The position numbers and the translations under genes are program-made. The notes under the pieces were generated by a model. The model was not told where the DNA came from. It made no database searches and saw only the letters and a list, made by a program, of their open reading frames with translations. A DNA stretch of 48,647 nt from Siculibacillus lacustris (lineage in GTDB: Bacteria > Pseudomonadota > Alphaproteobacteria > Rhizobiales > Ancalomicrobiaceae). How positions within the stretch are numbered: position 1 is the first letter of the stretch; each line of letters begins with the position of its first letter. The stretch covers positions 1 through 48,647 of the forward strand of contig NZ_SJFN01000034.1 in NCBI RefSeq assembly GCF_004328075.1, given 5' to 3'. Below, one piece after another: positions 1 through 8,349 of the stretch.

Positions 1-1
1 G

Positions 2-730
2 CCGGCGGCGACCGCGCCCGCCCGGCCGGCCTTGCCGCCCGAGCGTCCCCGCGTCGAGTCCACCCCCGGGCCGACCGCCCGGCCGACCCTCGGCGCCGCG
101 GTGCCGGGCGACGCCTCGGTGCTCCAGGCCCGTGCGGCCGCCGCCGCCGCGCCGGATCTCGAAGCGCTTCGCACCGCGCTCGCCGCCTTCGACGGCTGCA
201 ATCTGCGCCTCACCGCCCGCCGGCTGGTGTTTTCCGACGGCGATCCGCACGCCCGGGTGATGTTCGTCGGCGAGGCGCCGGGCCGCGAGGAGGACGAGCA
301 GGGCGTGCCCTTCGTCGGCCGCTCCGGGCGCCTGCTCGACAAGATGCTCGCCGCCGTCGGTCTCGATCGCCGCGCCGTCTACATCGCCAACGTCGTGCCG
401 TGGCGGCCGCCCGGCAACCGCACCCCGACGCCCCAGGAGACCGAGATCTGCCGCCCCTTCGTGGCGCGCCAGATCGAACTGGTCGACCCCGACGTGCTGG
501 TCTATCTCGGCGGTGCCGCGGCCGCCGCCCTGTCGGGGGCCAACGAGAGCATCACCCGGCTGCGCGGCCGCTGGCTGACCTATGCCACGCCACAGCGCGA
601 GATCCCGGCGATCGCCACCTTGCACCCGGCCTATCTGCTGCGTCAGCCGCTGCAGAAGCGCCTCGCCTGGCGCGACATGACGGCGATCGCCCGGGCGCTG
701 GCCGCCGCACCGCCACGCCCGGCGCGCTGA
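2..730 (+). CDS. Uracil-DNA glycosylase, family 4-like (5' end outside window)
   Basis: Removes uracil from DNA as the first step of base excision repair. The frame is open from the window edge, so the true start lies upstream; an in-frame TTG at 32 is unlikely to be the start because the Pro/Ala-rich leader continues before it. Counting from that TTG, the GEAPG motif lies at about residues 80-84, followed by GVPFVGRSG, then NVVPWRPPGNR at 120-130 and the HPAYLLRQP motif near 198-206. Classical family 4 enzymes bind a 4Fe-4S cluster with four cysteines. Here only the Cys in DGCNL (56) and the Cys in ICRPF (140) are visible, and the KCRPPGNR cysteine is replaced by Trp. The cluster is therefore probably absent, as I recall for rhizobial relatives. 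The family call is firm; the exact class is inferred. Confidence 0.9.
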   Translation, partial: PAATAPARPALPPERPRVESTPGPTARPTLGAAVPGDASVLQARAAAAAAPDLEALRTALAAFDGCNLRLTARRLVFSDGDPHARVMFVGEAPGREEDEQGVPFVGRSGRLLDKMLAAVGLDRRAVYIANVVPWRPPGNRTPTPQETEICRPFVARQIELVDPDVLVYLGGAAAAALSGANESITRLRGRWLTYATPQREIPAIATLHPAYLLRQPLQKRLAWRDMTAIARALAAAPPRPAR

Positions 731-855
731 ACGGCGATATTCCGGCGATCCCTCGCATTCGAGTGATTCGGTTGAGGCTTTCGCCAATCTCCTGGGGGAC
801 TATCGGGGATACGGACGAGGTGCGATCCCCGCACCGGGCCCAAACGGAGGCCGCG

Positions 856-1143
856 ATGTCCATCACCACCATCGGATCTTCCTTCACCTACATTGCGCCG
901 GTCATGGCCGTGGCCCAGACCGCGCCCACCGCCCGCGTCGTCGAGGCCGCCGCCGCCAGCGCATCCGGCGACAAGGACGAGCGCACCGACGACGGGACGC
1001 AGAGCTTCCCCGCGCGCCTCGCCTCGACGGTCGAGCGCGAAGTCGCCGCCCGCCCCTCGCACGGCCTGTTGATCCAGGCGCAGCAAGCCGCGCCGGCGCC
1101 GACCAGCCGCAGCGAAGTGGCGCGCGTCTATCACGCGACCTGA
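856..1143 (+). CDS. Small hypothetical protein, 95 aa
   Basis: No family recognised. The ATG at 856 has a good ribosome binding site (CGGAGG, 845-850). The N-terminus (about residues 1-25) is mildly hydrophobic and Thr/Ala rich, but it has no charged n-region typical of a signal peptide. The middle is acidic and the C-terminal half is rich in Ala, Gln and Ser, suggesting a largely disordered protein. It sits 125 bases after the uracil glycosylase on the same strand. The strong start site and sensible composition favour a real gene over a chance frame; its function is unknown. Confidence 0.5.
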   Translation: MSITTIGSSFTYIAPVMAVAQTAPTARVVEAAAASASGDKDERTDDGTQSFPARLASTVEREVAARPSHGLLIQAQQAAPAPTSRSEVARVYHAT

Positions 1144-1349
1144 CGATTGCCGCCCCCGGTACCGGATCACCGTCGGCCCGTCCCCTGATCCTGCCTCCGA
1201 TCCGCCGTGATCGCGGCTAGGATGAGAGGTGGATGCGGCGGTGCTCGGTCGTCGTCTCCGCCGCCGCTCCTCGGATCGGCGGCTCCGGGGTCCTCGCCCC
1301 GTCGACCGAGCGCAGGCGCTCTCGCGCCGCTCCGAACGAGGAGGGGAAC

Positions 1350-1538
1350 ATGCCGCAGGCTCTGATCTTCACCGCCGTCGGCCTCGTCGCGGTGGCGACC
1401 TGGCGCTTCTTCCGTCGCGAGATGGACCGGGTCGCCGCGACCCTCGCCGAGGTGCGCGCGCCGACCGAGCTCGGCAACGGACCGCGGCTGGTGCGCGGCC
1501 CCGACGGCATCTATCGCCCGGATCTCACCGGTCGCTGA
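1350..1538 (+). CDS. Small membrane-associated hypothetical protein, 62 aa
   Basis: Short gene with a very strong Shine-Dalgarno (GAGGAGGGG, 1338-1346) four bases before the ATG. The first 16 or so residues (MPQALIFTAVGLVAVATW) form a hydrophobic segment, followed by RFFRREMDR, so the protein is probably a single-pass membrane protein with a basic juxtamembrane stretch. The C-terminal part, with GPRLVRGPDGIYRP, resembles the tail of small conserved proteins common in Hyphomicrobiales. No function can be assigned. The next gene lies on the opposite strand and converges on it. Confidence 0.6.
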   Translation: MPQALIFTAVGLVAVATWRFFRREMDRVAATLAEVRAPTELGNGPRLVRGPDGIYRPDLTGR

Positions 1539-1572
1539 CCGCCGCCGGACCTGCCGTCGCGACGGCCGGGCC

Positions 1573-1899
1573 TCAGTCGAGTGGCTGCCGGACGCGGCAG
1601 TCGCGCACCCGCACGCCGTTCTCCACCACCCACCGATCGCACTTCACCCGCTTCACCGGCTTGACCCGGTGGGGTGGAAGGCGCGTCTCGCTCGGGCCGC
1701 AGGCGATGGTCGGCGGGCAGTTGCCGGGCGAGCCGTAGAGCAACACCGAACTGCCGCCGCCGGATGCGCCGGTCGGGGTCGGGGGCGACGTCGAAGGTTG
1801 ATTGTGACCGACCGTCTGCGCAGGCGCGGTCACCACCGCCGCCAGGACCAGGCCCGCCGTCACGCAGGCGATCGCCGCCAGATAACGCATCATGGACAT
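1573..1899 (-). CDS. Secreted Cys-containing hypothetical protein, 108 aa
   Basis: An N-terminal signal peptide is clear: MSMMRYLA followed by a hydrophobic stretch to residue 25 and a plausible cleavage site after APAQ. The mature part has a Ser/Pro/Gly-rich linker, then four cysteines (in GNCPPTIAC, VKC and RDC) that could form two disulfides in the periplasm. The C-terminal RWVVENGVRVRDCRV segment resembles conserved small alphaproteobacterial exported proteins. It is transcribed away from glyQ, so the 186-base gap upstream carries divergent promoters. Function unknown. Confidence 0.65.
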   Translation of the reverse strand: MSMMRYLAAIACVTAGLVLAAVVTAPAQTVGHNQPSTSPPTPTGASGGGSSVLLYGSPGNCPPTIACGPSETRLPPHRVKPVKRVKCDRWVVENGVRVRDCRVRQPLD

Positions 1900-1979
1900 G
1901 ATCTCGTCCTCCCGCTCGCCGCGCTTCGCCGCCTTCGGCGTGCCACGGCGAGCGAAGCGGAGTCTGGGAGCCCGTCGCT

Positions 1980-1994
1980 GAACAGCTTCTGAAC
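1980..1994. promoter_or_regulatory. Possible LexA-type box (GAAC-N7-GAAC)
   Basis: GAACAGCTTCTGAAC is a direct repeat of GAAC spaced by seven bases, the reverse of the GTTC-N7-GTTC LexA box of Alphaproteobacteria. It lies between the divergent secreted-protein gene (start 1899) and glyQ (start 2086). An eight-base pattern is expected about once by chance in a window of this size, so this is only a candidate. Confidence 0.25.
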
Positions 1995-2020
1995 ACGCCG
2001 TTCAGGAAATCGAAGGCCGG

Positions 2021-2049
2021 TTGACCCGTCGCCGCGCCGTGGCTAGGGT
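2021..2049 (+). promoter_or_regulatory. Putative sigma-70-type promoter of glyQ
   Basis: A TTGACC hexamer at 2021-2026 is followed after 17 bases by TAGGGT (2044-2049), a plausible -35/-10 pair. Transcription would start near 2056, leaving a leader of about 30 bases before the glyQ ATG. Judged by eye only. Confidence 0.35.
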
Positions 2050-2085
2050 CCGGCACGCGTCCCTCGGGCAACAGCCGGCGAAACC

Positions 2086-3024
2086 ATGATCGATCCCGCG
2101 ACCCCTCCCCACATGCGCCCCGATCGCTCCTTCCAGGGGCTGATCCTCACCCTCCAGCGCTATTGGGCCGACTACGGTTGCGTGGTCCTGCAGCCCTACG
2201 ACATGGAGGTCGGTGCCGGCACCTTCCACCCGGCGACGACGCTGCGCGCGCTCGGCCCCAAGCCCTGGCGCGCCGCCTATGTCCAGCCCTCGCGCCGCCC
2301 CAAGGACGGCCGCTACGGCGAGAACCCCAACCGGCTGCAGCACTATTACCAGTTCCAGGTGATCCTCAAGCCGTCGCCCGCCGACCTCCAGGACCTCTAC
2401 CTGAAGAGCCTCTACGCCATCGGCATCGACCCCCACACCCACGACATCCGCTTCGTCGAGGACGACTGGGAGAGCCCGACGCTCGGCGCCTGGGGGCTGG
2501 GCTGGGAATGCTGGTGCGACGGCATGGAAGTCAGCCAGTTCACCTACTTCCAGCAGGTCGCCGGCTTCGAGTGCGCGCCGGTGTCGGGCGAACTGACCTA
2601 CGGCCTCGAGCGTCTGGCGATGTACGTCCAGGGCGTCGACAACGTCTACGACCTCAACTTCAACGGTCGCGACGGCCACGACAAGGTCACCTACGGCGAC
2701 GTCTTCCTCCAGGCGGAGAAGGAATATTCCCGCCACAACTTCGAACACGCCGACGTCGACATGTTGTTCAAGCAGTTCGACATGGCCGCCGACGCCGCCA
2801 AGGCCTATGTCGAGGCCGGCTGGGAGACCTCGGACGAGAAGCGCCACCTGATGGCGCAGCCGGCCTACGACCAGTGCATCAAGGCCAGCCACGTCTTCAA
2901 CCTGCTCGACGCCCGCGGCGTGATCTCGGTCACCGAGCGCCAGAACTACATTCTGCGGGTGCGCGAACTGGCCAAGGCCTGCGGCCGCGCCTGGCTGGCG
3001 ACGGAAGCCGGCGGCGCCGAGTGA
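2086..3024 (+). CDS. glyQ: Glycyl-tRNA synthetase alpha subunit
   Basis: Catalytic subunit of the bacterial alpha2beta2 glycyl-tRNA synthetase, which activates glycine with ATP and charges tRNA-Gly in the cytoplasm. Nearly all the 312 residues match the family: [19 protein letters not shown] near the start, [56 protein letters not shown] and [18 protein letters not shown]. Length is typical. The ATG at 2086 adds ten residues before MRPDRSFQG, so the Met at 2116 is an alternative start. The beta subunit gene is 2 kb downstream rather than adjacent; three unrelated genes separate them. Confidence 0.97.
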   Translation: MIDPATPPHMRPDRSFQGLILTLQRYWADYGCVVLQPYDMEVGAGTFHPATTLRALGPKPWRAAYVQPSRRPKDGRYGENPNRLQHYYQFQVILKPSPADLQDLYLKSLYAIGIDPHTHDIRFVEDDWESPTLGAWGLGWECWCDGMEVSQFTYFQQVAGFECAPVSGELTYGLERLAMYVQGVDNVYDLNFNGRDGHDKVTYGDVFLQAEKEYSRHNFEHADVDMLFKQFDMAADAAKAYVEAGWETSDEKRHLMAQPAYDQCIKASHVFNLLDARGVISVTERQNYILRVRELAKACGRAWLATEAGGAE

Positions 3025-3217
3025 GCGCAGCAGTTCGATCTTGCGAACCGAAGTGAGCCGTGCGGTGTGTCCCCGCGGGTGCGGATCGCCGCGCCGTGGC
3101 GTTCGGCGATCGTCGCGTTTCGTCGAACGATCCGTCAAATGAAATGCCAGAAGACAAATCAAGGATGAAAGCGTCTTTCTGTGGTCTCATCTTTGGGAAC
3201 ACAGAGGAAAAACGCGT

Positions 3218-3634
3218 ATGTCTTCGCTTCTCTCGAAATTCGATCCGTTCGACGGTGACAACATCATCCGGATCACCGCCGGGTTGTTCATGTTCCCCCG
3301 TGTCGCCGGCAAGATCACCGGCTACGAAGCGACCCTCGGCTTCTTCGAGAAGGCCGGCTTCCATCCCGCCCCCGCCTTCCTGGTGCTCGCCGGCGTGATG
3401 GAGGCGGTGTCGGGCCTGTGCCTGGTGTTCGGTCTGTGGGTGCGCTTCGCCGCCCCGGTCGCCGCCGGCGCCCTGTTCGTGGCCGCCGCCGCGCTGTTCG
3501 AGGTCGGCGGCTTCAAATGGGTGTGGAACAAGGGCGGTTTCGAATATCCGGTGTTCTGGGGCCTGATCTGCCTCGCCATCGCGATCAAGGAATGGCTGCC
3601 GCTGCTGCGCCGCTGGTTTCCCCGCGCCGCCTGA
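3218..3634 (+). CDS. DoxX family membrane protein
   Basis: A 138-residue inner-membrane protein with four hydrophobic segments (about 17-35, 55-75, 80-97 and 110-125), matching the DoxX/SURF4-like fold. Recognisable features are RITAGLFMFPRVAGKI near the N-terminus, FLVLAGVMEAVSGLCLVFG in the second helix and a terminal WGLICLAIAIKEW helix. DoxX-like proteins are linked to redox and thiol-stress membrane systems in some bacteria, but the specific role here is unknown. A Shine-Dalgarno AGAGGA (3203-3208) supports the ATG at 3218. It converges on an HxlR regulator, with only 24 bases between the stop codons. Confidence 0.85.
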   Translation: MSSLLSKFDPFDGDNIIRITAGLFMFPRVAGKITGYEATLGFFEKAGFHPAPAFLVLAGVMEAVSGLCLVFGLWVRFAAPVAAGALFVAAAALFEVGGFKWVWNKGGFEYPVFWGLICLAIAIKEWLPLLRRWFPRAA

Positions 3635-3658
3635 CCCGACACCCCGTCGTCGCCGCCG

Positions 3659-4057
3659 TCAATCCGCCGCCGTCGCGTCGAAGCGGCGGCGGTTGGCGCC
3701 GATCCGCTCCTGGTTGGCCACCGCCCAGTCGGCGAGCCCGCCGATCGGCCCGGCCAGCGACCGGCCGAGATCGCTCAGCGCATATTCGACCTGCGGTGGA
3801 TTGGTCGGGAACACCGTCCGCGTCACCAGTCCGTCGCGCTCCAGGCTGCGCAGCGTGACCGTCAGCATCCGCTGCGAGATCGCCCCGACCGCTCGCCGGA
3901 GCGCGTTGAAACGCGTCGGCCCGTCGCCGAGCCGCAGCACCACCAACACGCTCCACGAATCGCCGAGCCGGTCGAGCACGTCGCGGATCGGGCAGGTCAC
4001 CGCGCGCGGATCGGCGATCGGTTCGACCACCCCGGCGATCACCCGCACCTCGGCCAT
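3659..4057 (-). CDS. HxlR family winged-helix transcriptional regulator
   Basis: DNA-binding regulator of the HxlR/MarR-like group, whose members often sense electrophiles or aldehydes through a conserved cysteine. From the chosen ATG at 4057 the protein has 132 residues. The HxlR core begins with [20 protein letters not shown]; the Cys there is the usual sensor position. It continues with [21 protein letters not shown] (recognition helix region) and the wing [11 protein letters not shown]. The frame stays open to a GTG near 4189, but that extension would run over the presumed operator, so the shorter start is preferred. It is divergent from the NAD(P)-binding oxidoreductase at 4225, its likely target. 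Confidence 0.88.
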   Translation of the reverse strand: MAEVRVIAGVVEPIADPRAVTCPIRDVLDRLGDSWSVLVVLRLGDGPTRFNALRRAVGAISQRMLTVTLRSLERDGLVTRTVFPTNPPQVEYALSDLGRSLAGPIGGLADWAVANQERIGANRRRFDATAAD

Positions 4058-4156
4058 CGCCCGCGTCGCCTCGGGCGCCGCGGGGAGGGCGGTTCCGTCC
4101 CTGTGCCTTGCGTTCACGAAAGTGCGTCCTTCACGCAGCGGTTCTCTCGTGGCATC

Positions 4157-4175
4157 TGGTATCATATCGTAACCA
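4157..4175. promoter_or_regulatory. Candidate HxlR operator (imperfect dyad)
   Basis: TGGTATCATATCGTAACCA is an AT-rich imperfect inverted repeat with TGGT/ACCA ends in otherwise GC-rich DNA. It lies 50 bases before the oxidoreductase start and about 100 before the regulator start. The position fits a shared operator; binding by the neighbouring HxlR protein is inferred. Confidence 0.35.
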
Positions 4176-4224
4176 CCCGAGGAACCCACCCGCCCGCGGG
4201 TGCCCGCCCCCGAAAGGAACGCCC

Positions 4225-4896
4225 ATGAAGATCGCCCTCGTCGGCCCGACCGGCTTCGCCGGCACCGCCATCCTCGCCGAAGCGCTGGCCCGCGGCCATG
4301 CGGTCACCGCCCTCGCCCGTGATCCCGCCAAGCTCGCGCCCCGCGCCGGCCTCACCGTGGTCCGCGCCGACGCCTATGACGCGGCTTCCGTCGCCGCCGC
4401 GGTCGCCGGTGTCGACGCGGTGATCTCCGCCTTCAATCCCGGTTGGAGCGACCCCGAGATCCACGATCACTTCCTTCAGGGCGCCCGGGCGATCGACGCC
4501 GGCACCGCTGCCGCCGGCGTCAAGCGGCTCCTGGTGATCGGCGGCGCCGGCAGCCTCTATGTCGCGCCGGGCGTGCAGCTGATCGACACCGAGCATTTCC
4601 CCAAGGCCTTCTTCGCCGGGGCCGACGCCGCCCGAAAGCTGCTCGCCGCCTATCTCGCCGGCGAGATCGGCGCCGGGCTCGACTGGACCTTCCTGTCGCC
4701 GCCGGTGATGTTCGGCCCCCATTCCGCCGATGCCGCAGCACCCCGCACCGGCAAGTACCGGCTCGGCAGCGAAGCGCCGCTGATGGACGGCCCCGTGCCG
4801 GCCGGCATCTCCGCGGCCGATCTGGCGGTCGCGATCCTCGACGAGATCGAGACGCCGAAGCACGTCCGGACGCGCTTCACCGTCGCCAGCGCCTGA
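4225..4896 (+). CDS. NAD(P)-binding oxidoreductase (NmrA/SDR-like)
   Basis: Atypical short-chain dehydrogenase of 223 residues. The N-terminal Rossmann signature is [17 protein letters not shown] (GxxGxxG at about 7-12), followed by ARDPAKL and [25 protein letters not shown]. There is no classical YxxxK catalytic pair, as in NmrA-like and YwnB/BVR-B-type reductases. [14 protein letters not shown] and [14 protein letters not shown] in the C-terminal part resemble YwnB-like proteins. The substrate is unknown; a quinone or flavin-type reductase is a guess. The ribosome binding site AAAGGAA (4213-4219) precedes the ATG. The divergent HxlR gene probably controls it, and a GC-rich hairpin at 4924-4947 lies after the stop. 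Confidence 0.87.
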   Translation: MKIALVGPTGFAGTAILAEALARGHAVTALARDPAKLAPRAGLTVVRADAYDAASVAAAVAGVDAVISAFNPGWSDPEIHDHFLQGARAIDAGTAAAGVKRLLVIGGAGSLYVAPGVQLIDTEHFPKAFFAGADAARKLLAAYLAGEIGAGLDWTFLSPPVMFGPHSADAAAPRTGKYRLGSEAPLMDGPVPAGISAADLAVAILDEIETPKHVRTRFTVASA

Positions 4897-4923
4897 GCGG
4901 GCGCCGGCGGGACCGGACGGCCG

Positions 4924-4956
4924 GGCCGGGGCTTCCCCGCCCCGGCCGCCTGTTTG
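4924..4956 (+). terminator. Hairpin after the oxidoreductase gene
   Basis: GGCCGGGGC (4924-4932) pairs perfectly with GCCCCGGCC (4939-4947) around a TTCCCC loop, followed by GCCTGTTTG. The stem is strong but the T-tract is weak. Likely terminator separating the oxidoreductase from glyS. Confidence 0.5.
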
Positions 4957-5029
4957 CGGACTGGACACGGTCGGCGCACGATCGTATGCCTCGACGCCAC
5001 GTCGCAGCCCATTCCGGACCGAGCCCGCC

Positions 5030-7378
5030 ATGCCCGAACTCCTTCTCGAACTCTTCTCCGAAGAGATCCCGGCCCGCATGCAGCGCAAGGCCGCCGACGA
5101 CCTCCAGAAGCTGATCGGCGACGGCCTGATCGCCGCCGGCCTGACCTTCGAAGGGGCCAAGGCCTATGCCACGCCGCGCCGCCTGACCCTCCATGTGGTC
5201 GGCCTGCCCGGCAAGGGCGCCGATCAGGTCGAAGAGAAGAAGGGCCCGCGCGTCGGCGCCCCCGATCCGGCGATCCAGGGCTTCCTCAAGGGCGCCGGGC
5301 TCGCCTCGCTCGATCAGGCCACCGTGGTCGCCGACAAGAAGGGCGACTTCTGGGTCGCCCGCCTGAAGAAGCCCGGCCGCCGGACCATCGACGTCCTGTC
5401 GGATCTGGTGCCCCAGGTGATCCGCACCTTCCCCTGGCCGAAGTCCCAGCGCTGGGGCTCGGGCAGCCTGCGCTGGGTGCGCCCGCTCCATTCGATCGTC
5501 TGCACCTTCGGCACCGAGCACGAAGAGCCGGAGATCGTCCCCTTCGAGGTCGACGGCATTCACGCCGGCAACATCACCCGCGGCCATCGCTTCATGGGCA
5601 GCACGCCCTTCTCAGTCAAACGCTTCGACGACTACGTCCAGAAGCTCCAGAACGCCAAGGTCATCCTCGACGCCGAGCGGCGCCGCAACATCATCCTCGA
5701 GGATGCCAAGTCGCTGGCCTTCGCCCAAGGGCTGGAGCTGATCGAGGACGACGCCCTGCTCGACGAGGTCGCAGGGCTGGTCGAATGGCCGGTGGTGCTG
5801 ATGGGCGGCTTCGAGCCGGAGTTCCTGGAGGTGCCGGCCGAAGTGATCCGCGCCACCATCCGCGCCAACCAGAAGTGCTTCGTGCTGCGCTCGCACCACG
5901 TCGACCAGAGACTGTCCGATCGGTTCCTGCTGGTCTCCAACCTGGAGGCCAAGGACGGCGGCAAGAAGATCGTCGCCGGCAACGGCCGGGTCATCCGCGC
6001 CCGCCTGTCCGACGCCCGCCACTTCTTCCACACCGACCTCGCCGACCTGCCCGACTACCGCGGCGAGGGCAAACCCCTCGACCAGCGGCTGGCCAAGCTG
6101 CGGGCGCTGAACGTCGTGTTCCACGAGAAGCTCGGCACGCAGGGCGCCCGCGTCGACCGCATCGTGCGGCTGGCGCGCGAATTCGCGCCCTCGGTCGGCG
6201 CCGATGCCGCGCTCGCGGCGCGCGCCGCCCTCCTCGCCAAGGCCGACCTGATGACCGAGGTGGTCGGCGAGTTCCCCGAGGTCCAGGGCCTGATGGGCCG
6301 CGTCTATGCCCTCGCTCAGGGCGAGGACCCGTCGGTCGCCGTGGCGATCGAGGATCACTACAAGCCGCAGGGCCCCTCCGACCGGGTGCCGACCGATCCG
6401 GTCGCGGTCGCCGTGGCGCTGGCCGACAAGCTCGACACGCTCGCCGGCTTCTGGATGATCGACGAGAAGCCGACCGGCTCGAAGGACCCCTACGCCCTGC
6501 GCCGCGCCGCCCTCGGGGTGATCCGCATCCTGCTCGACAACGGCGTCCGCGTCGGCTTGCGCGAGTTGCTGGCGGACGCCTATGCCGCCCATCTGTGGGG
6601 CCTGCAGAGCGCCGCGCGGCTGGTCTTCCTCGTCGCCGCCGAAGATCAGGGCATCACCGTGCCCGGCCACTTCACCCGCGATCCCGACCTCGCCGGACTG
6701 GTCGCCCCGACCAATCGCGTGCTGCTGGTCCACGACCGCAGCGGCGCCGACCACGATCCCGAGAGCGTGCTGCTGGTCGGCGGCGTCGAATATTATTACG
6801 AGACCGAGCGCGAGCTGGCGCCGATCGCCACGGTCGTCGACGGGCTGTTCGCCTTCTTCGTCGACCGCCTGAAGATCCAGCTGCGCGACGCCGGCGCCCG
6901 TCACGATCTCGTCGACGCGGTCTTCGCCGCAGCCCCGGCGGAGGCCGGCGATCGGCGCGACGATCTGGTGCTCGGGGTGCGGCGGGTCGAGGCCTTGGCC
7001 GCGTTCCTGGCGACCGACGACGGCCGCTCGCTGCTCGCCGGCTATGTCCGCGCCGCCAACATCCTCAAGGCCGAGGAGAAGAAGGACGGCCATGGCTTCG
7101 ACGGCGAGCCGATCGCCGAACTGCTCCGTGAACCGGCCGAGATCGCGCTCGCCGCGGCGCTCGACACCGCCGCCGCCACCGCCGCCGCAGCGGTCGAATC
7201 CGAGGACTTCGCCGCCGCCATGGCGGCGCTGGCCGGGCTGCGCGGGCCGGTCGACGCCTTCTTCGACGCGATCCTGGTCAACGCCCCCGACGCCGACCTC
7301 CGCGCCAATCGCCTGCGCCTGCTCGGCCGCATCCGCGCCGCCTGTCACACCGTCGCCGACTTCGGCCGCATCGGCTGA
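5030..7378 (+). CDS. glyS: Glycyl-tRNA synthetase beta subunit
   Basis: Binds tRNA-Gly and completes the alpha2beta2 synthetase with GlyQ. The N-terminus [18 protein letters not shown] is the family signature. Further matches are [10 protein letters not shown], the [17 protein letters not shown] block, [57 protein letters not shown] and FLLVSNLEA. The C-terminal half contains the HD-like and anticodon-binding parts ([51 protein letters not shown]). At 782 residues it is longer than the enterobacterial subunit, which is normal for Hyphomicrobiales. It is separated from glyQ by three genes, so the two subunits are probably made from different transcripts. Confidence 0.97.
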   Translation: MPELLLELFSEEIPARMQRKAADDLQKLIGDGLIAAGLTFEGAKAYATPRRLTLHVVGLPGKGADQVEEKKGPRVGAPDPAIQGFLKGAGLASLDQATVVADKKGDFWVARLKKPGRRTIDVLSDLVPQVIRTFPWPKSQRWGSGSLRWVRPLHSIVCTFGTEHEEPEIVPFEVDGIHAGNITRGHRFMGSTPFSVKRFDDYVQKLQNAKVILDAERRRNIILEDAKSLAFAQGLELIEDDALLDEVAGLVEWPVVLMGGFEPEFLEVPAEVIRATIRANQKCFVLRSHHVDQRLSDRFLLVSNLEAKDGGKKIVAGNGRVIRARLSDARHFFHTDLADLPDYRGEGKPLDQRLAKLRALNVVFHEKLGTQGARVDRIVRLAREFAPSVGADAALAARAALLAKADLMTEVVGEFPEVQGLMGRVYALAQGEDPSVAVAIEDHYKPQGPSDRVPTDPVAVAVALADKLDTLAGFWMIDEKPTGSKDPYALRRAALGVIRILLDNGVRVGLRELLADAYAAHLWGLQSAARLVFLVAAEDQGITVPGHFTRDPDLAGLVAPTNRVLLVHDRSGADHDPESVLLVGGVEYYYETERELAPIATVVDGLFAFFVDRLKIQLRDAGARHDLVDAVFAAAPAEAGDRRDDLVLGVRRVEALAAFLATDDGRSLLAGYVRAANILKAEEKKDGHGFDGEPIAELLREPAEIALAAALDTAAATAAAAVESEDFAAAMAALAGLRGPVDAFFDAILVNAPDADLRANRLRLLGRIRAACHTVADFGRIG

Positions 7379-7392
7379 GGCCGGGTGTAGGC

Positions 7393-7489
7393 GCGTAGGG
7401 TGCATGGAGCGAAGCGACTTGCACCGTGCGGCGTCGCGGTCCACGGGCTCTGCGAGGTGCAACTCGCTGTCGCTCGATGCACCCTACGG
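7393..7489. repeat. Imperfect inverted-repeat element (REP-like)
   Basis: A 32-base arm at 7393-7424 beginning GCGTAGGGTGCAT is repeated in inverted orientation at 7457-7489 ending ATGCACCCTACGG, with about 85 percent identity and a 32-base spacer. It sits between the convergent glyS and secreted-protein genes, where it could form a bidirectional terminator or a REP-type element. A related single arm occurs at 22617-22646, indicating a dispersed family. Confidence 0.7.
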
Positions 7490-7512
7490 CCCCATGCCCC
7501 CCACGATCGCCC

Positions 7513-7863
7513 TCACTTGGTGAGGTCGATCGCCCCCCAACAATCGGGGCCCTTCCACTGGGCGGTCACCGAATGGGCGGTGACCCGGCCGTTGAAGGTC
7601 ACGGTGCCCTTCTTGCCCGGCTTGGTGGCGGTGAAGCTGCCGTCGGCCTTGACCGTGCCGGTGCCGGTCTCCTCGGCGCCCTCGTAGACCGCACCGATCA
7701 ACTCGATGCTCGATCCCGAGACCGAAGCGGTCATCGCCGTGACCCCGGCGCAGACCGGATCGCGGCCGCCGGCGACCGACGAGGCGCCCTGATAGGTGCC
7801 GTCGGCCAGCGCCGGGACGAGGCCGAGGAGGATGAGGGCGGACGAGGTGACGAACATGCGCAT
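7513..7863 (-). CDS. Secreted hypothetical protein, 116 aa
   Basis: A signal peptide MRMFVTSSALILLGLVPALA with cleavage around residue 20 precedes a small mature domain of about 95 residues. The mature part holds two cysteines (DPVCAG and GPDCWG) and alternating beta-type segments such as SSIELIGAVYEG, GTGTVKADGSFTAT and GTVTFNGRVTAHSVTAQW, consistent with a small beta-sandwich or barrel in the periplasm. Similar short exported proteins are common in Hyphomicrobiales, but no function is known to me. It converges on glyS across the inverted-repeat element. Confidence 0.7.
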   Translation of the reverse strand: MRMFVTSSALILLGLVPALADGTYQGASSVAGGRDPVCAGVTAMTASVSGSSIELIGAVYEGAEETGTGTVKADGSFTATKPGKKGTVTFNGRVTAHSVTAQWKGPDCWGAIDLTK

Positions 7864-8121
7864 GGGGATCTCCCGATCGTGAAGGCTCGGGCGCCGGCCG
7901 GCCGCCCGTCGACCGCGACGGGGAATCGCGACGCGACGCGCGCGGCCCCGGCCCGAACCCGGCCGAAGGTCGCTCCGACCCTAACGGAACCAACCGGCCG
8001 AGACAAACCGCCGACGACGGGTATCCTTGTGGAATTTCGTCGCGACTAGATCGAAAGTGGGATGGGCGCCCGACGCCCGTGGGTGGACGATGCGACGGTT
8101 CCACGGCCGGGAGGGTCCGTC

Positions 8122-8343
8122 ATGTCGCCGGTTCTGCGCACCACTCTGTTCGCCGTCGCCACCGCTGCGTTCCTCGCGGGGAGCGTCGCCGATGCCGCCG
8201 CCTGGGTCTGCACCGCCCGCAGCCGCGTCGCCTCCGGTTGGGGCTCGTCGGTCTATTTCGCCCAGGCCCGCGGCATCGCCCTGCAACAATGCGCGATCCG
8301 CACGCCGCGCGGGTACATGTGCCGGATCGTCCGCTGCCGCTGA
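8122..8343 (+). CDS. Small secreted four-cysteine protein, 73 aa
   Basis: The ATG at 8122 follows GGGAGG at suitable spacing; an upstream in-frame start at 8062 would put charged residues ahead of the signal peptide and is rejected. Residues 1-26 form a signal peptide ending in VADAAA. The mature protein of about 47 residues has four cysteines (WVC, QQC, YMC, VRC) and the pattern SGWGSSVYFAQARGIALQQC, reminiscent of DUF4189-like exported proteins. Two disulfides are likely. Function unknown. It converges on the methyltransferase gene with six bases between stops. Confidence 0.6.
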   Translation: MSPVLRTTLFAVATAAFLAGSVADAAAWVCTARSRVASGWGSSVYFAQARGIALQQCAIRTPRGYMCRIVRCR

Positions 8344-8349
8344 CCTGGG

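Noticed and set aside
5612-7462. A 616-codon open frame on the minus strand
   Set aside because: Antisense to glyS; the glyS frame has clear family motifs throughout.
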